64,000 nucleotides of DNA from Tabrizicola piscis (GTDB taxonomy: Bacteria > Pseudomonadota > Alphaproteobacteria > Rhodobacterales > Rhodobacteraceae): positions 1,408,001-1,472,000 of the forward strand of contig NZ_CP034328.1 in assembly GCF_003940805.1 (NCBI RefSeq), read 5' to 3'. Positions 7,663-16,216 of this stretch are shown in pieces. A model generated the notes under the pieces. That model made no database searches. It saw only the letters and a list, made by a program, of their open reading frames with translations, and was not told where the DNA came from. Numbering within the stretch: position 1 is the first letter of the stretch; every line of letters starts with the position of its first letter. The position numbers were made by a program, and so were the translations under genes.

Positions 7663-9034
7663 TCTGACCCCCGGGCCTGCCATCGCCGAACGCTACAGCA
7701 GTTGGCTGGCCGGGCTGACCTTGGCCGACATCCCCGCACCAATGGCCGATGTGGCCAAGCTGGATCTGATTGACGCCGCGGGCCTCTGCGTGGCGGCGCG
7801 GGCTGAACCCTACATGCAGCAGATCCTGTCCTCGTGGGACGCTGAGGGGCCCTGCACAGCCATCGGCCATGGCCAGCGTCTGGACGCGGCGGGCGCGGCC
7901 CTTGCCAATGGTGTTGCCATCCATGGCGAGGATTTTGACGACACGCTGGAAGGCGCCCCAATCCGCGTTGGCGCGATGACGATCCCAGCGGCGCTTGCTG
8001 CGGCGGAACGGTTCGGCCTTTCCGGGGAACGGGCGTTTCTGGGGGTGGTCGCCGGGCTGGAAACGGTATGCCGGTTGAACCATGTGGCCCCGGGTGCCAT
8101 CCACCGCGCAGGGTTCCACCCCGTTGGCGTGATCGGGGCCATGGGTGCTGCCGCGGCGGCTGGGGTTACCCTTGGGCTGAACGCCGGACAACAGGCCATG
8201 GCCTTCGGCATCGCCGGAAGCATGGCCTCAGGGATCCTCGAATACCTGTCGGAAGGCGCCTGGACCAAGCGGCTGCATCCCGGTTGGGCTGCGCAATCCG
8301 GCCTGAAGGCCGCCATCCTTGCCCGCAGCGGGTTCTTTGCTCCCCGCACCGTGCTGGACGGGCCACATGGGTTCTTCCATGCCTTCGCCCCAACCGCCGT
8401 GCCCGATTTCTCGCATCTTGAACGTGATCTGGGTCAGGACTGGTACGCCTCGCGCATCGCCTTCAAGCCATATGCCTGTGGCACGATGATCCACCCCTAC
8501 ATCGACTGCATGATCCGCCTTGCGGCCAAAGGCATCGACCCCGACCGCATCACCCGGATCGTCTGCCCGACAGGCGAAGGTCTGGTGCACCGCTTGTGGG
8601 AGCCGCTGGCCGGCAAGCATGCCCCGCCCTCGGGCTACGCCGCCAAGTTCTCGATGCCATTCTGCATGGCGGTGGGGTTCTTCGATGGCGACGCGGGCCT
8701 TGCCCAGTTCACCGATGCCAAGGCGAAAGACCCGCGCATTCTGCATCTGGCGCAGAAGATCAGCTACCAGATCGATCCAGCCAACGAATACCCGCGCAAC
8801 TATTCCGGACACATCCGGGTGGAGATGGTGGACGGCGAAACCATCGCGCTTGACCAGCCGCATATGCGCGGCGGCCAGCATGAGCCGCTGACCGGGGATC
8901 AGATCAAGGCGAAGGCCGTCGCCAACTGCCAGCACGGCGGCTGGCCCGCTGACCGGGCAAGCGCGCTGATCGACTGGATGGCCGCATTGCCGCAACACCC
9001 AAGCCTCGCTGGCCTTGCCCGCTTCGGGGCCTGA
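7652..9034 (+). CDS. MmgE/PrpD family protein (first of a tandem pair)
   Basis: A 460-aa MmgE/PrpD enzyme. Near residue 90 it carries HGEDFDDTLEG, then a GFHP motif and SMASGILEYLSEGAWTKRLH, features shared closely with the next gene, so the two are tandem paralogues. The ATG at 7652 overlaps the gntR 3' end; a GTG at 7637 is possible. Family members dehydrate, decarboxylate or epimerise polycarboxylates. With the neighbouring paralogue and GntR it forms one probable operon that runs on into the TSUP transporter gene. Function beyond the family level cannot be read. Confidence 0.88.
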   Translation: MSPDLTPGPAIAERYSSWLAGLTLADIPAPMADVAKLDLIDAAGLCVAARAEPYMQQILSSWDAEGPCTAIGHGQRLDAAGAALANGVAIHGEDFDDTLEGAPIRVGAMTIPAALAAAERFGLSGERAFLGVVAGLETVCRLNHVAPGAIHRAGFHPVGVIGAMGAAAAAGVTLGLNAGQQAMAFGIAGSMASGILEYLSEGAWTKRLHPGWAAQSGLKAAILARSGFFAPRTVLDGPHGFFHAFAPTAVPDFSHLERDLGQDWYASRIAFKPYACGTMIHPYIDCMIRLAAKGIDPDRITRIVCPTGEGLVHRLWEPLAGKHAPPSGYAAKFSMPFCMAVGFFDGDAGLAQFTDAKAKDPRILHLAQKISYQIDPANEYPRNYSGHIRVEMVDGETIALDQPHMRGGQHEPLTGDQIKAKAVANCQHGGWPADRASALIDWMAALPQHPSLAGLARFGA

Positions 9035-9094
9035 CCACGGCACAAGACGCGCCCATTAGACGCCCCGAGGGCGCTGCATGAAAAGGAACTCCCC

Positions 9095-10465
9095 ATGACC
9101 GATGCCACCGTATCTGACCAGCTTGCCGACTGGATCGCCGGGTTTGAACTCGCCTCGGTCCCGCAAACCTCGGTTCAGGCCTGCGCTGACACGATCCTTG
9201 ATACGGTCTGCCTGACCATCGCCGCCCTTGAAACGGATTACGGCAAATCCGTCCGCACTGCCTTTGCCGACCCGGGCACTGCCACCGTCTGGGGCACCGC
9301 CGAAGGCCGAGCGCCCGAGGCTGCGGCGGCGATCAATGGCACCTGCGGCCATGGTGAGGATTACGACAACACCTTCGAAGGCTGCCCGGTCCATTCCGGC
9401 GTCGTCATCATCCCCGCCCTGCTCGCCGCCGCTGAACGGCACGGGCTGTCTGCCGAAGACACCGCCCGCGGCATCATAGTCGGGATCGAGGTGATGTGCC
9501 GCCTTGGCCTTGTCGCCGACAAGGCGGTGCACAAGGCCGGGTTCCACCCCACCGCCGTGCTGGGCACGATGTCCGCTGCCGCAGGCATCGCCGCCGCCCT
9601 GCGGATGGACAGGACTGGTATCCGCAACGCGCTTGGGGTGGCGGGGTCGATGGCATCGGGCATCATCGAGTATCTGGCTGACGGCACCTCGACCAAGCGG
9701 CTGCATGCAGGCTGGGCGGCGCAGTCCGGCATGCGGGCGGCGGCACTGGGGCGCGCAGGCTTCACCGGCCCGGCTACGGTGTTTGAAGGATCGCACGGGT
9801 TCTTCTACGCCTTCTCCACCCCCCGCGCGACCGAGTTTGCCCCGCTGGTCGATGACCTTGGCAGCCGTTGGGAATCCTCCCGTCTGGCGTTCAAGCCCTT
9901 CGCCTGTGGCACGATGACCCAACCCTATGTCGACTGCGCCATTGACCTTGCCCGGCGTGGCATCCAGCCGGAACAGGTGCGGTCCATCACCTGCGAGGTG
10001 GGCGAAGGCACCGTCCACCGACTGTGGGAACCTCAGTCCCTGAAACAGCGCCCGCCCACCCCCTATGCCGCCAAGTTCAGCGGCCAGTATTGCTTGGCCG
10101 CAGGCTGGGTCTGGGGCGATGCGGGTCTTGCGCAGTTCACCGAAACCTCGGTCCGCGATCCCCGGGCGCTGGCCCTTGCCGCCAAGGTGAGCTTTGTCGT
10201 CGACCCCGCCAACGAATACCCGTCGAACTACACCGGCCATATCCGCGCCGAACTGATGGACGGCTCGGTGGTCGAATCCCGATCGCCCTGCCTGCGCGGT
10301 GGCGCCCGCGCGCCCCTGACCCGGGATGAGATCCTGACCAAGGCCCGCGCGAACCTTGCCTTCGCGGGCCGTGACCCCGCTGCTGCCACCAAAATTGCCG
10401 CCTGGGCTGACAGCCTGATGGCCGGGCGCGGGGTGGTTGACGTGACGGGCCTGCGTTTGTGCTGA
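9095..10465 (+). CDS. MmgE/PrpD family protein (second of a tandem pair)
   Basis: A 456-aa MmgE/PrpD enzyme, paralogous to the preceding gene: HGEDYDNTFEG, KAGFHPTAVLG and SMASGIIEYLADGTSTKRLH align without gaps to its neighbour. Differences cluster around the acidic motif (DFDDTLEGAPI versus DYDNTFEGCPV), which could mean a changed substrate or reaction, or a heteromeric enzyme. AAAAGGAA lies at good distance before the ATG. The last codons overlap the start of the TSUP gene by 7 bases. Confidence 0.88.
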   Translation: MTDATVSDQLADWIAGFELASVPQTSVQACADTILDTVCLTIAALETDYGKSVRTAFADPGTATVWGTAEGRAPEAAAAINGTCGHGEDYDNTFEGCPVHSGVVIIPALLAAAERHGLSAEDTARGIIVGIEVMCRLGLVADKAVHKAGFHPTAVLGTMSAAAGIAAALRMDRTGIRNALGVAGSMASGIIEYLADGTSTKRLHAGWAAQSGMRAAALGRAGFTGPATVFEGSHGFFYAFSTPRATEFAPLVDDLGSRWESSRLAFKPFACGTMTQPYVDCAIDLARRGIQPEQVRSITCEVGEGTVHRLWEPQSLKQRPPTPYAAKFSGQYCLAAGWVWGDAGLAQFTETSVRDPRALALAAKVSFVVDPANEYPSNYTGHIRAELMDGSVVESRSPCLRGGARAPLTRDEILTKARANLAFAGRDPAAATKIAAWADSLMAGRGVVDVTGLRLC

Positions 10466-11226
10466 CCGAAGCCCAACTGCTGTCCGGCGCCATCTCACCG
10501 GGCATCGCGCTTGCCGGGATGGCGGTCTGCTTTGTTGCCGGGGTCCTCGGAGGCTTGTCGGGCTACGGCGCGGGACTGCTCGTCACGCTGTTCATCGCCC
10601 CCATCGTCGGGCCAAAGGCGCTGATCCCGATGATCTCGGTCCTGATGCTGATCAACAACGGCAGCCGGGTCTGGTTTTACCGCCACGCGCTGGACATGAA
10701 GACGGTCATCCGCATTTCCGTGGTCGCCCTGCCCATGGCATGGATCGGCGCGCAGCTTTATGTACGGCTGGATTCTGCCATCATCCAGATCGTGCTGGGG
10801 GTGGTGCTGATCCTGTCCGTTCCCCTGCGACGCATGCTGGCGCGGGCCCAGATCACACCCGGCCCGATCGGCATGTATGCCGTCGGCGGAATCTTTGGCT
10901 TTCTGTCGTCGCTGATCGTGGGCGCAGGAATGCTGATCGTGCCACTGCTGATGGGCATGGGCTATGCCGGGGCAGCACTCCTCGCGACCGATGCCGCGAT
11001 TGCCGTCAGCGTGAACCTGTTCAAGGCCATCGTCTTCGGCGCCCTTGATGCGCTCAGCCTGCAGCATTTCGTGCTGGCACTGGTCCTTGGTGTCTGCACC
11101 ATCCCCGGCACCGCCTGTGCTGCATGGATCATGCGCCGCACCAGCCTGCGGCTCCATACCTTCCTGATCGAGGGGCTAATCCTTGTCGGGGGCACTTCGA
11201 TGATCTTCGGGGCTTTCGGCAGCTGA
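10459..11226 (+). CDS. TSUP family membrane protein (TauE/SafE-like anion transporter)
   Basis: A 255-aa integral membrane protein with about eight hydrophobic segments and the glycine-rich start of the TSUP family (AGVLGGLSGYGAGLLV near residue 30, repeated in the second half as GFLSSLIVGAGMLIVPLL). TSUP proteins move sulfite, sulfonates or small organic anions across the inner membrane. The start is a GTG overlapping the upstream MmgE/PrpD gene, so it is translationally coupled to it. In this context export or uptake of a pathway acid is likely, but direction and substrate are unknown. It converges with the AbrB-type gene after an 8-base gap. Confidence 0.88.
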   Translation: MLTEAQLLSGAISPGIALAGMAVCFVAGVLGGLSGYGAGLLVTLFIAPIVGPKALIPMISVLMLINNGSRVWFYRHALDMKTVIRISVVALPMAWIGAQLYVRLDSAIIQIVLGVVLILSVPLRRMLARAQITPGPIGMYAVGGIFGFLSSLIVGAGMLIVPLLMGMGYAGAALLATDAAIAVSVNLFKAIVFGALDALSLQHFVLALVLGVCTIPGTACAAWIMRRTSLRLHTFLIEGLILVGGTSMIFGAFGS

Positions 11227-11234
11227 CCCCGGCG

Positions 11235-12278
11235 TCAGCCTTTGTCACGGTTGCGACGGGCGATGATCCCCGCTGCAATCGGCGCACCAAGGATGACCAG
11301 CACGATCCGCACCAGATGGTGCAGGATGACAAACCCAAGGTCCGCCCCGGCGACAACGGCAAGCACCGTCATCTCGGCCTGCCCGCCCGGCGCGAAGGCC
11401 AAGAATACCTCCACCGGTTCGGCAATCCCCATCAGGGTCACGATCTCGGTAAAAGCCGCCGCCAGTGCTGCAAGGATCAGCACGAAAGCAAAGCCCGACA
11501 GCACGAACGACCGCAGCTCGCGCAGCGTCACGCCCACATAATGCACCCCGATGCCCATGCCGATGAACAGTTGCGCAAACAGGATCGCTTCGGCCGGTGG
11601 GCGGACATGGATGACCCCGCTCAGCGTCAGCGCCGCCGTCACGATCATCGGTCCAAGGATGGACGCGCCGAACAGCCCCAGCCGCTCCCCCCCCTTCCAG
11701 CCCACCAGCGCCGCGGCCGCCATCAGGCCCAGCTCCCACAGGGGCAGCTCTCGGATCGGGGCACCCATGGCCCCGGTCAGCGTGGCCCCGTAAAGCCCCG
11801 TCATGATGAGGGGGGCCACAGCCACAATGGCCAGCACCCGCGTCGCGTGGATCAGCGACAGCGCTCGCACATCGCCCCCCGCCTCTTTCCCGAAGGTCAC
11901 CATATCCTGCAACCCGCCGGGCATCGCCGCATACCACGCCGTTGCCGGGTCGTACCCCAGCCGGCGAAAGAACGGGACACCAACCAGCCCGATCAAGGCA
12001 ACGTAGATAGGCACCAGGACAACGCTGCCCGCCATCTGCGGCAGCTGCCCCATAACCTCGGGCGTGATGGAGGATCCGACCGCCACGCCAAGGATCGTCC
12101 GCGCGGCGGATGAGATCGGCCCCATCCCCTTCAGCGGTGCCCCGGCAAGGGCGGCAATCAGGCAGGCGGCCATCGGACCGAACAGGAACGGCAGGGGCAG
12201 GCCCATCCACTGGAACGCGACAGCTCCCAGAACAGCCAGGGCAAACGTCGCCAGTCGGTGCCGCAGCAGGGTGGACAT
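11235..12278 (-). CDS. AbrB-type duplicated-domain membrane protein
   Basis: A 347-aa, very hydrophobic protein with two similar halves, each opening with a short GLPLPFLFGPM- or GASILGPM-like segment and containing a PGG motif (AMPGGLQDM near residue 120, FAPGGQAEM near residue 295). This matches the Gram-negative AbrB duplication family of membrane proteins (Pfam AbrB, distinct from the AbrB DNA-binding regulators despite the name). No member has a firm transport role. It is divergent from the second gntR gene; the operator-like repeat lies between them, so it is probably co-regulated with tcuAB and may be a permease for the same acid. Confidence 0.85.
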   Translation of the reverse strand: MSTLLRHRLATFALAVLGAVAFQWMGLPLPFLFGPMAACLIAALAGAPLKGMGPISSAARTILGVAVGSSITPEVMGQLPQMAGSVVLVPIYVALIGLVGVPFFRRLGYDPATAWYAAMPGGLQDMVTFGKEAGGDVRALSLIHATRVLAIVAVAPLIMTGLYGATLTGAMGAPIRELPLWELGLMAAAALVGWKGGERLGLFGASILGPMIVTAALTLSGVIHVRPPAEAILFAQLFIGMGIGVHYVGVTLRELRSFVLSGFAFVLILAALAAAFTEIVTLMGIAEPVEVFLAFAPGGQAEMTVLAVVAGADLGFVILHHLVRIVLVILGAPIAAGIIARRNRDKG

Positions 12279-12319
12279 GCGGGTTTCCCTTGTCTGCCTG
12301 TATCAGCTTGTCTTTCTGT

Positions 12320-12341
12320 ATCCAGATGTATACTTCTGGAT
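12320..12341. promoter_or_regulatory. Predicted operator of the second GntR
   Basis: Perfect 7-base inverted repeat ATCCAGA / TCTGGAT around an 8-base centre containing the palindrome GTATAC, which is common in FadR-type GntR sites. It lies 24 bases upstream of the gntR start and 41 bases from the divergent AbrB-type gene, well placed to control both. Confidence 0.6.
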
Positions 12342-12365
12342 GCAAGACAGCAAGCGAGTCCTTCG

Positions 12366-13034
12366 ATGACCGAAACCGACGGCCCGCCGCAGGGCCACTT
12401 CGCCTATCGCCAGCTACTGGACGACATCCGCAGCGGTGCCCTGCCCCCCGGTGCGCGCCTGCGTGAAACCGATCTTGCCGCCCGGCTTGGCATCAGCCGG
12501 ACCCCCGTGCGCGAAGCCATCCGCCAGCTCGAGGCGGACGGGCTGGTCATCCACCTTCCCCGTCAGGGGGCCACGATCCGCAGCCTCGACTACGCCGAGG
12601 TGATCGAGCTTTACGAGATGCGTGCCGTCCTGGAAGGCACCGCTGCGCGTCTGGCCGCCCGGTCAGCCTCGGACGTGGAACTGGCGGAGCTTGCCGCCCT
12701 GAACGCCGAACTTGCCGCCGCTGCTACCAGCCAGCACGCACAGGAACTGAACCGCCAGTTTCACATGCTGCTCCTGGATGCCGCGCGAAACCGCTTTCTG
12801 ATCAAGTCGATCAACGCGCTGCAAAAGACCCTGCTCATCCTTGGCCCGACCACCCTGACTGACACCGCCCGCGCGGCCGAGGCGGTGTCCGAACATGCCG
12901 CCATCCTGCGCGCCCTGTCTGCGCGTGATGAAGCCGCCGCCGAGGCGGCCATGCGGGCCCATATCTCTGCCGCGATGGCAGTCAGGATCAGGGCCATGCG
13001 CAGCCGTCCGGCCCTCTTGGGGGATGAACCATGA
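12366..13034 (+). CDS. GntR family transcriptional regulator (FadR/FCD type)
   Basis: A 222-aa regulator: winged helix about residues 12-75 (LRETDLAARLGISRTPVREA) and FCD domain about 85-210, with an FHMLLLDA helix that usually carries a ligand-metal residue. The stop overlaps the start of tcuA as ATGA, so regulator and enzyme are translationally coupled. In the described Salmonella tricarballylate system tcuAB is controlled by the LysR-type TcuR; here a GntR takes that place. The 22-bp inverted repeat immediately upstream is its likely operator. Confidence 0.92.
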   Translation: MTETDGPPQGHFAYRQLLDDIRSGALPPGARLRETDLAARLGISRTPVREAIRQLEADGLVIHLPRQGATIRSLDYAEVIELYEMRAVLEGTAARLAARSASDVELAELAALNAELAAAATSQHAQELNRQFHMLLLDAARNRFLIKSINALQKTLLILGPTTLTDTARAAEAVSEHAAILRALSARDEAAAEAAMRAHISAAMAVRIRAMRSRPALLGDEP

Positions 13035-14422
13035 AGGACTGGCCCGAAACCTTCGACATCGCCATCGTCGGTGGCGGCAACGCCGCCCTCTGCGCCGCCA
13101 TCACTGCGGCTGAGGCCGGGGCAACTGTCCTGATCCTTGAAGCCGCACCCCTACCCTATCGCGGCGGCAACTCGCGCCACACCCGCAACTTCCGCTGCAT
13201 GCACCGCGGGCCCCTGTCGGTGCTGATCGACAGCTATGAGGAAGAAGAATACTTCCACGACCTGATGCTGGTGACCAAGGGCAAGACCGACGAAGGCCTT
13301 GCCCGTATGGTCATCCGCGCCTCCGAAGCCTGCCTGCCTTGGATGGAGGCGCATGGCGTCCGCTTCCAGCCCTCATTGTCGGGAACCCTGTCGCTGGGCC
13401 GCACGAACGCCTTCTTTCTTGGCGGCGGCAAGGCGCTGGTCAACGCCTATTTCAACACCGCCACCGACCTTGGCGTGAAGGTCGCCTATGAGGCCGAAGT
13501 GCGCCACGTCCACCGCGAAGCTGACCGGATCACCCATCTTGAGGTGACCGTGGCAGGCCAGCCCGTCACCGTGCGGGCCAAGGCCTTCGTCCTCGCTTCG
13601 GGCGGGTTTCAGGCCGATCTCGACTGGCTTGCCCGCGCCTGGGGGCCAAGCGCGCGCAACTTCCTGATCCGCGGCACGCCCTACAACCGGGGTGTCGTCC
13701 TGCGCGACATGCTGGATCAGGGCGCCGAAAGCGTGGGCGACCCCACCCAATGCCACGCCGTCGCCATCGACGGCCGCGCGCCAAAGTTCGACGGTGGCAT
13801 CGTCACCCGGCTGGACTGCGTGCCCTTCTCCATCGTCGTCAACCGCGACGGCGAACGCTTCCATGACGAGGGTGAGGATGTTTGGCCCAAGCGCTATGCG
13901 ATCTGGGGCCGCCTTGTGGCAGCGCAGCCCGATCAGGTGGGCTTTTCCATCATCGATTCCAAGGCGATTGACCTGTTCATGCCGTCCGTCTTTCCGCCCA
14001 TCAAGGCCGACACCATCGAAGGACTGGCCAGCTTGATGGGCCTTGACCCCGCCACCCTGCGGCGCACGGTCGATGGCTTCAACGCCGCCTGCCAGCCGGG
14101 CACGTTCCATCCAACCGAACTTGACGGGTTGCGCACCAAGGGCCTCAACATCCCGAAAACCAACTGGGCCCGACCAATCGACACCGCCCCGTTCTACGGC
14201 TACCAGCTGCGCCCCGGTGTGACCTTCACCTATCTCGGGCTCAAGGTCGACGACCGCGCCCGCGTGCATGGCACCGACGGGCCAATCCAGAACCTTTGGG
14301 CAGCGGGTGAGATCATGGCCGGCTCCATCCTTGGCCAGGGCTATCTTGCCGGTTTCGGCATGACCATCGGCACCGTCTTCGGACGCATCGCAGGCAAGGA
14401 GGCCGCAGCCCATGTCGCTTGA
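13031..14422 (+). CDS. tcuA: FAD-dependent tricarballylate dehydrogenase TcuA
   Basis: A 463-aa flavoprotein of the fumarate reductase/succinate dehydrogenase superfamily. The FAD-binding DIAIVGGGNAALCAAITA is at the N-terminus, RGGNSRHTRN follows near residue 45, and a C-terminal GTDGPIQNLWAAGE...GQGYLAGFG segment closes the FAD site. TcuA oxidises tricarballylate to cis-aconitate, with TcuB reoxidising the flavin. Adjacency to tcuB with an 11-base overlap makes TcuA much more likely than other flavoproteins of this superfamily. A related acid such as a citrate analogue remains possible as the true substrate. Confidence 0.9.
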   Translation: MKDWPETFDIAIVGGGNAALCAAITAAEAGATVLILEAAPLPYRGGNSRHTRNFRCMHRGPLSVLIDSYEEEEYFHDLMLVTKGKTDEGLARMVIRASEACLPWMEAHGVRFQPSLSGTLSLGRTNAFFLGGGKALVNAYFNTATDLGVKVAYEAEVRHVHREADRITHLEVTVAGQPVTVRAKAFVLASGGFQADLDWLARAWGPSARNFLIRGTPYNRGVVLRDMLDQGAESVGDPTQCHAVAIDGRAPKFDGGIVTRLDCVPFSIVVNRDGERFHDEGEDVWPKRYAIWGRLVAAQPDQVGFSIIDSKAIDLFMPSVFPPIKADTIEGLASLMGLDPATLRRTVDGFNAACQPGTFHPTELDGLRTKGLNIPKTNWARPIDTAPFYGYQLRPGVTFTYLGLKVDDRARVHGTDGPIQNLWAAGEIMAGSILGQGYLAGFGMTIGTVFGRIAGKEAAAHVA

Positions 14423-15497
14423 CCACACGGCCGAGGCCCGCCGCCAGATCGAGATTTGCAATGCCTGCCGCTACTGCGAAGGCTATTGCGCCGTCTTTCC
14501 CGCCATGACCCGGGAAAAGGCCTTTTCGGACGGGGACCTGACGCATCTGGCCAACCTGTGCCACAACTGCCGGGGCTGCTATTACGCCTGCCAGTACACC
14601 GAACCCCACGAATTCGCCCTGAACCTGCCCGCCGCGCTGGCGGAAGTACGGGTGGAAAGCTGGGAACGCCTGATCCGCCCGCAGTCCTTTGCCCGGCTGT
14701 TCCAGCGCCACGGCGTCGCGATGACCGGCCTTCTGGTGGCGATGCTGGCCGCATTCTTCTGGCTTCTGGCCGCGCTGAAGCCAACCTCGGGCGAAGGCTT
14801 CTACGCCTATCTCGCGCATGGCACGATGGTGACGATCTTTGTCCCTGCCTTCGTTCTGCCCCTCGCCCTGATCGCCGCCGCCCTGCGCCGCTACTGGGTA
14901 GAGGTTGACGGCGGCCGGGTCACATGGGCCCATCTGCGCCGCGCCCTGCAAGACGCGGCCCAGCTGCGCAACCTGTCCGGCGGCCAAGGTCAGGGCTGCA
15001 ACTTCGAAGAAGGCGACCGTTATTCAGACCGCCGCCGCATGGCACATCACCTGATGATGTATGGCTTTCTCCTGTGCTTCGCCTCCACCTCCAGCGGCAC
15101 CATCATGCACTACGCCTTCGGGTGGGAGGCCCCCTATCCCTTGCTGTCCGTCCCGAAACTTCTGGGCGTGCCGGGCGGCCTGATGATGGTGGTGGGGACG
15201 GTCTATCTGGTCTGGCTGAAGCTCAAGGCCGACCCCGCGCTTGGCGCTCCCCGGGTCTGGGGCGGCGAGATGGCCTTTGTCCTCCTCCTCGGCGCTGTCG
15301 CGGCAACCGGCCTTCTGCTTTACGCAGCCACCGGCACCGGCCTGCAAGCGCCCTTGTTGGCCATCCATCTGGCCACCGTGATGACCTTGTTCCTGCTGAT
15401 GCCGTTTTCCAAGATGGTCCACGGCTTCTTCCGCCTTGCCGCCCTCGTGGTCGAGGCGAAGAAGTCCCAGAAGGCACCGCAGGGCGAAATGGCCTAA
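14412..15497 (+). CDS. tcuB: TcuB/CitB-type iron-sulfur and membrane protein, electron partner of TcuA
   Basis: A 361-aa protein with two ferredoxin-like cysteine clusters near the N-terminus (CNACRYCEGYC near residue 17 and CHNCRGCYYAC near residue 50) and a C-terminal part with about six membrane segments. TcuB reoxidises the TcuA flavin and passes electrons to the quinone pool. It overlaps tcuA by 11 bases. Its 3' end overlaps the convergent DUF1868 gene by 4 bases, marking the right border of the catabolic block. Confidence 0.92.
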   Translation: MSLDHTAEARRQIEICNACRYCEGYCAVFPAMTREKAFSDGDLTHLANLCHNCRGCYYACQYTEPHEFALNLPAALAEVRVESWERLIRPQSFARLFQRHGVAMTGLLVAMLAAFFWLLAALKPTSGEGFYAYLAHGTMVTIFVPAFVLPLALIAAALRRYWVEVDGGRVTWAHLRRALQDAAQLRNLSGGQGQGCNFEEGDRYSDRRRMAHHLMMYGFLLCFASTSSGTIMHYAFGWEAPYPLLSVPKLLGVPGGLMMVVGTVYLVWLKLKADPALGAPRVWGGEMAFVLLLGAVAATGLLLYAATGTGLQAPLLAIHLATVMTLFLLMPFSKMVHGFFRLAALVVEAKKSQKAPQGEMA

Positions 15498-16216
15498 GGC
15501 GTTCCCAATTGGCGCAGTGGCCGAAACAGGTGCATGTCGTCAAAGGTGCAGAACTCGATCCTGCCAAGCGCGATCTCCGGCGCGCGCGCTTGTAGGCGGT
15601 CAAACACCCGCTCGGACAGGTCGATCACCGCTTCGGCCTCGGCCTCCGTCAACCAGCGCAGCGGGTAGGCAAGCGTCACATGGAACCCGTAGCTGGCAAA
15701 ATCCGGCCGCCTGATCCCGGTCGCATCGCTCAGCAACTGGCGACTTTCTCGCAGACTGGCCTCATCCTCCGGCGTCGCTCCGGTCACGGCAAGCGAGTAG
15801 CCACCAAAGATTGCCACGGGCCGAATGCGATGCGCTGCGGGCATCGGCAAAGGTATCACAGCGTCCAGGAACCGGTCCGTCACCGCATCAAGCGCCAGAT
15901 CATTTGCCACCCCCTGAGGCCAGCGCGCATCCATGCGGCCCGCGTCAACCACCCCTTCAAACACCGTCATGTGGAAGCTGGAGGGGGGCAGAAAGCTGAA
16001 CGCCCCGGCCCAAGGACCGGCCTGCAGGGCAAGGCTTGCCTCGCGCAGGGCTGCATGTGCCTCGCCTTCGGGCGGAATGTGGCACAGGAAGGTGTTGCCG
16101 GGAAAGGGCAGCACCGCGCCGCTTGGGTCAAACTTCTGTCCCACCGCCGCGGGTCGCGGTCCAGCCGCGCCGGACCCGGTCAACTTCGCAAGGGCTTCCG
16201 CCCGATCCAACGTCAT
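15494..16216 (-). CDS. DUF1868 / 2H phosphoesterase-like protein
   Basis: A 240-aa protein with two His-x-Thr motifs (FHMTVF near residue 80 and FHVTLAY near residue 180), the hallmark of the 2H phosphoesterase (LigT-like) superfamily, in the DUF1868 subgroup. Such enzymes cleave or form phosphodiester bonds. The start overlaps the ugpC stop as ATGA, so it is the last gene of the ugpB-A-E-C operon. That position suggests it acts on the imported compound, perhaps a glycerophosphodiester or cyclic phosphodiester, in place of a UgpQ phosphodiesterase; this role is inferred. Confidence 0.82.
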   Translation of the reverse strand: MTLDRAEALAKLTGSGAAGPRPAAVGQKFDPSGAVLPFPGNTFLCHIPPEGEAHAALREASLALQAGPWAGAFSFLPPSSFHMTVFEGVVDAGRMDARWPQGVANDLALDAVTDRFLDAVIPLPMPAAHRIRPVAIFGGYSLAVTGATPEDEASLRESRQLLSDATGIRRPDFASYGFHVTLAYPLRWLTEAEAEAVIDLSERVFDRLQARAPEIALGRIEFCTFDDMHLFRPLRQLGTP

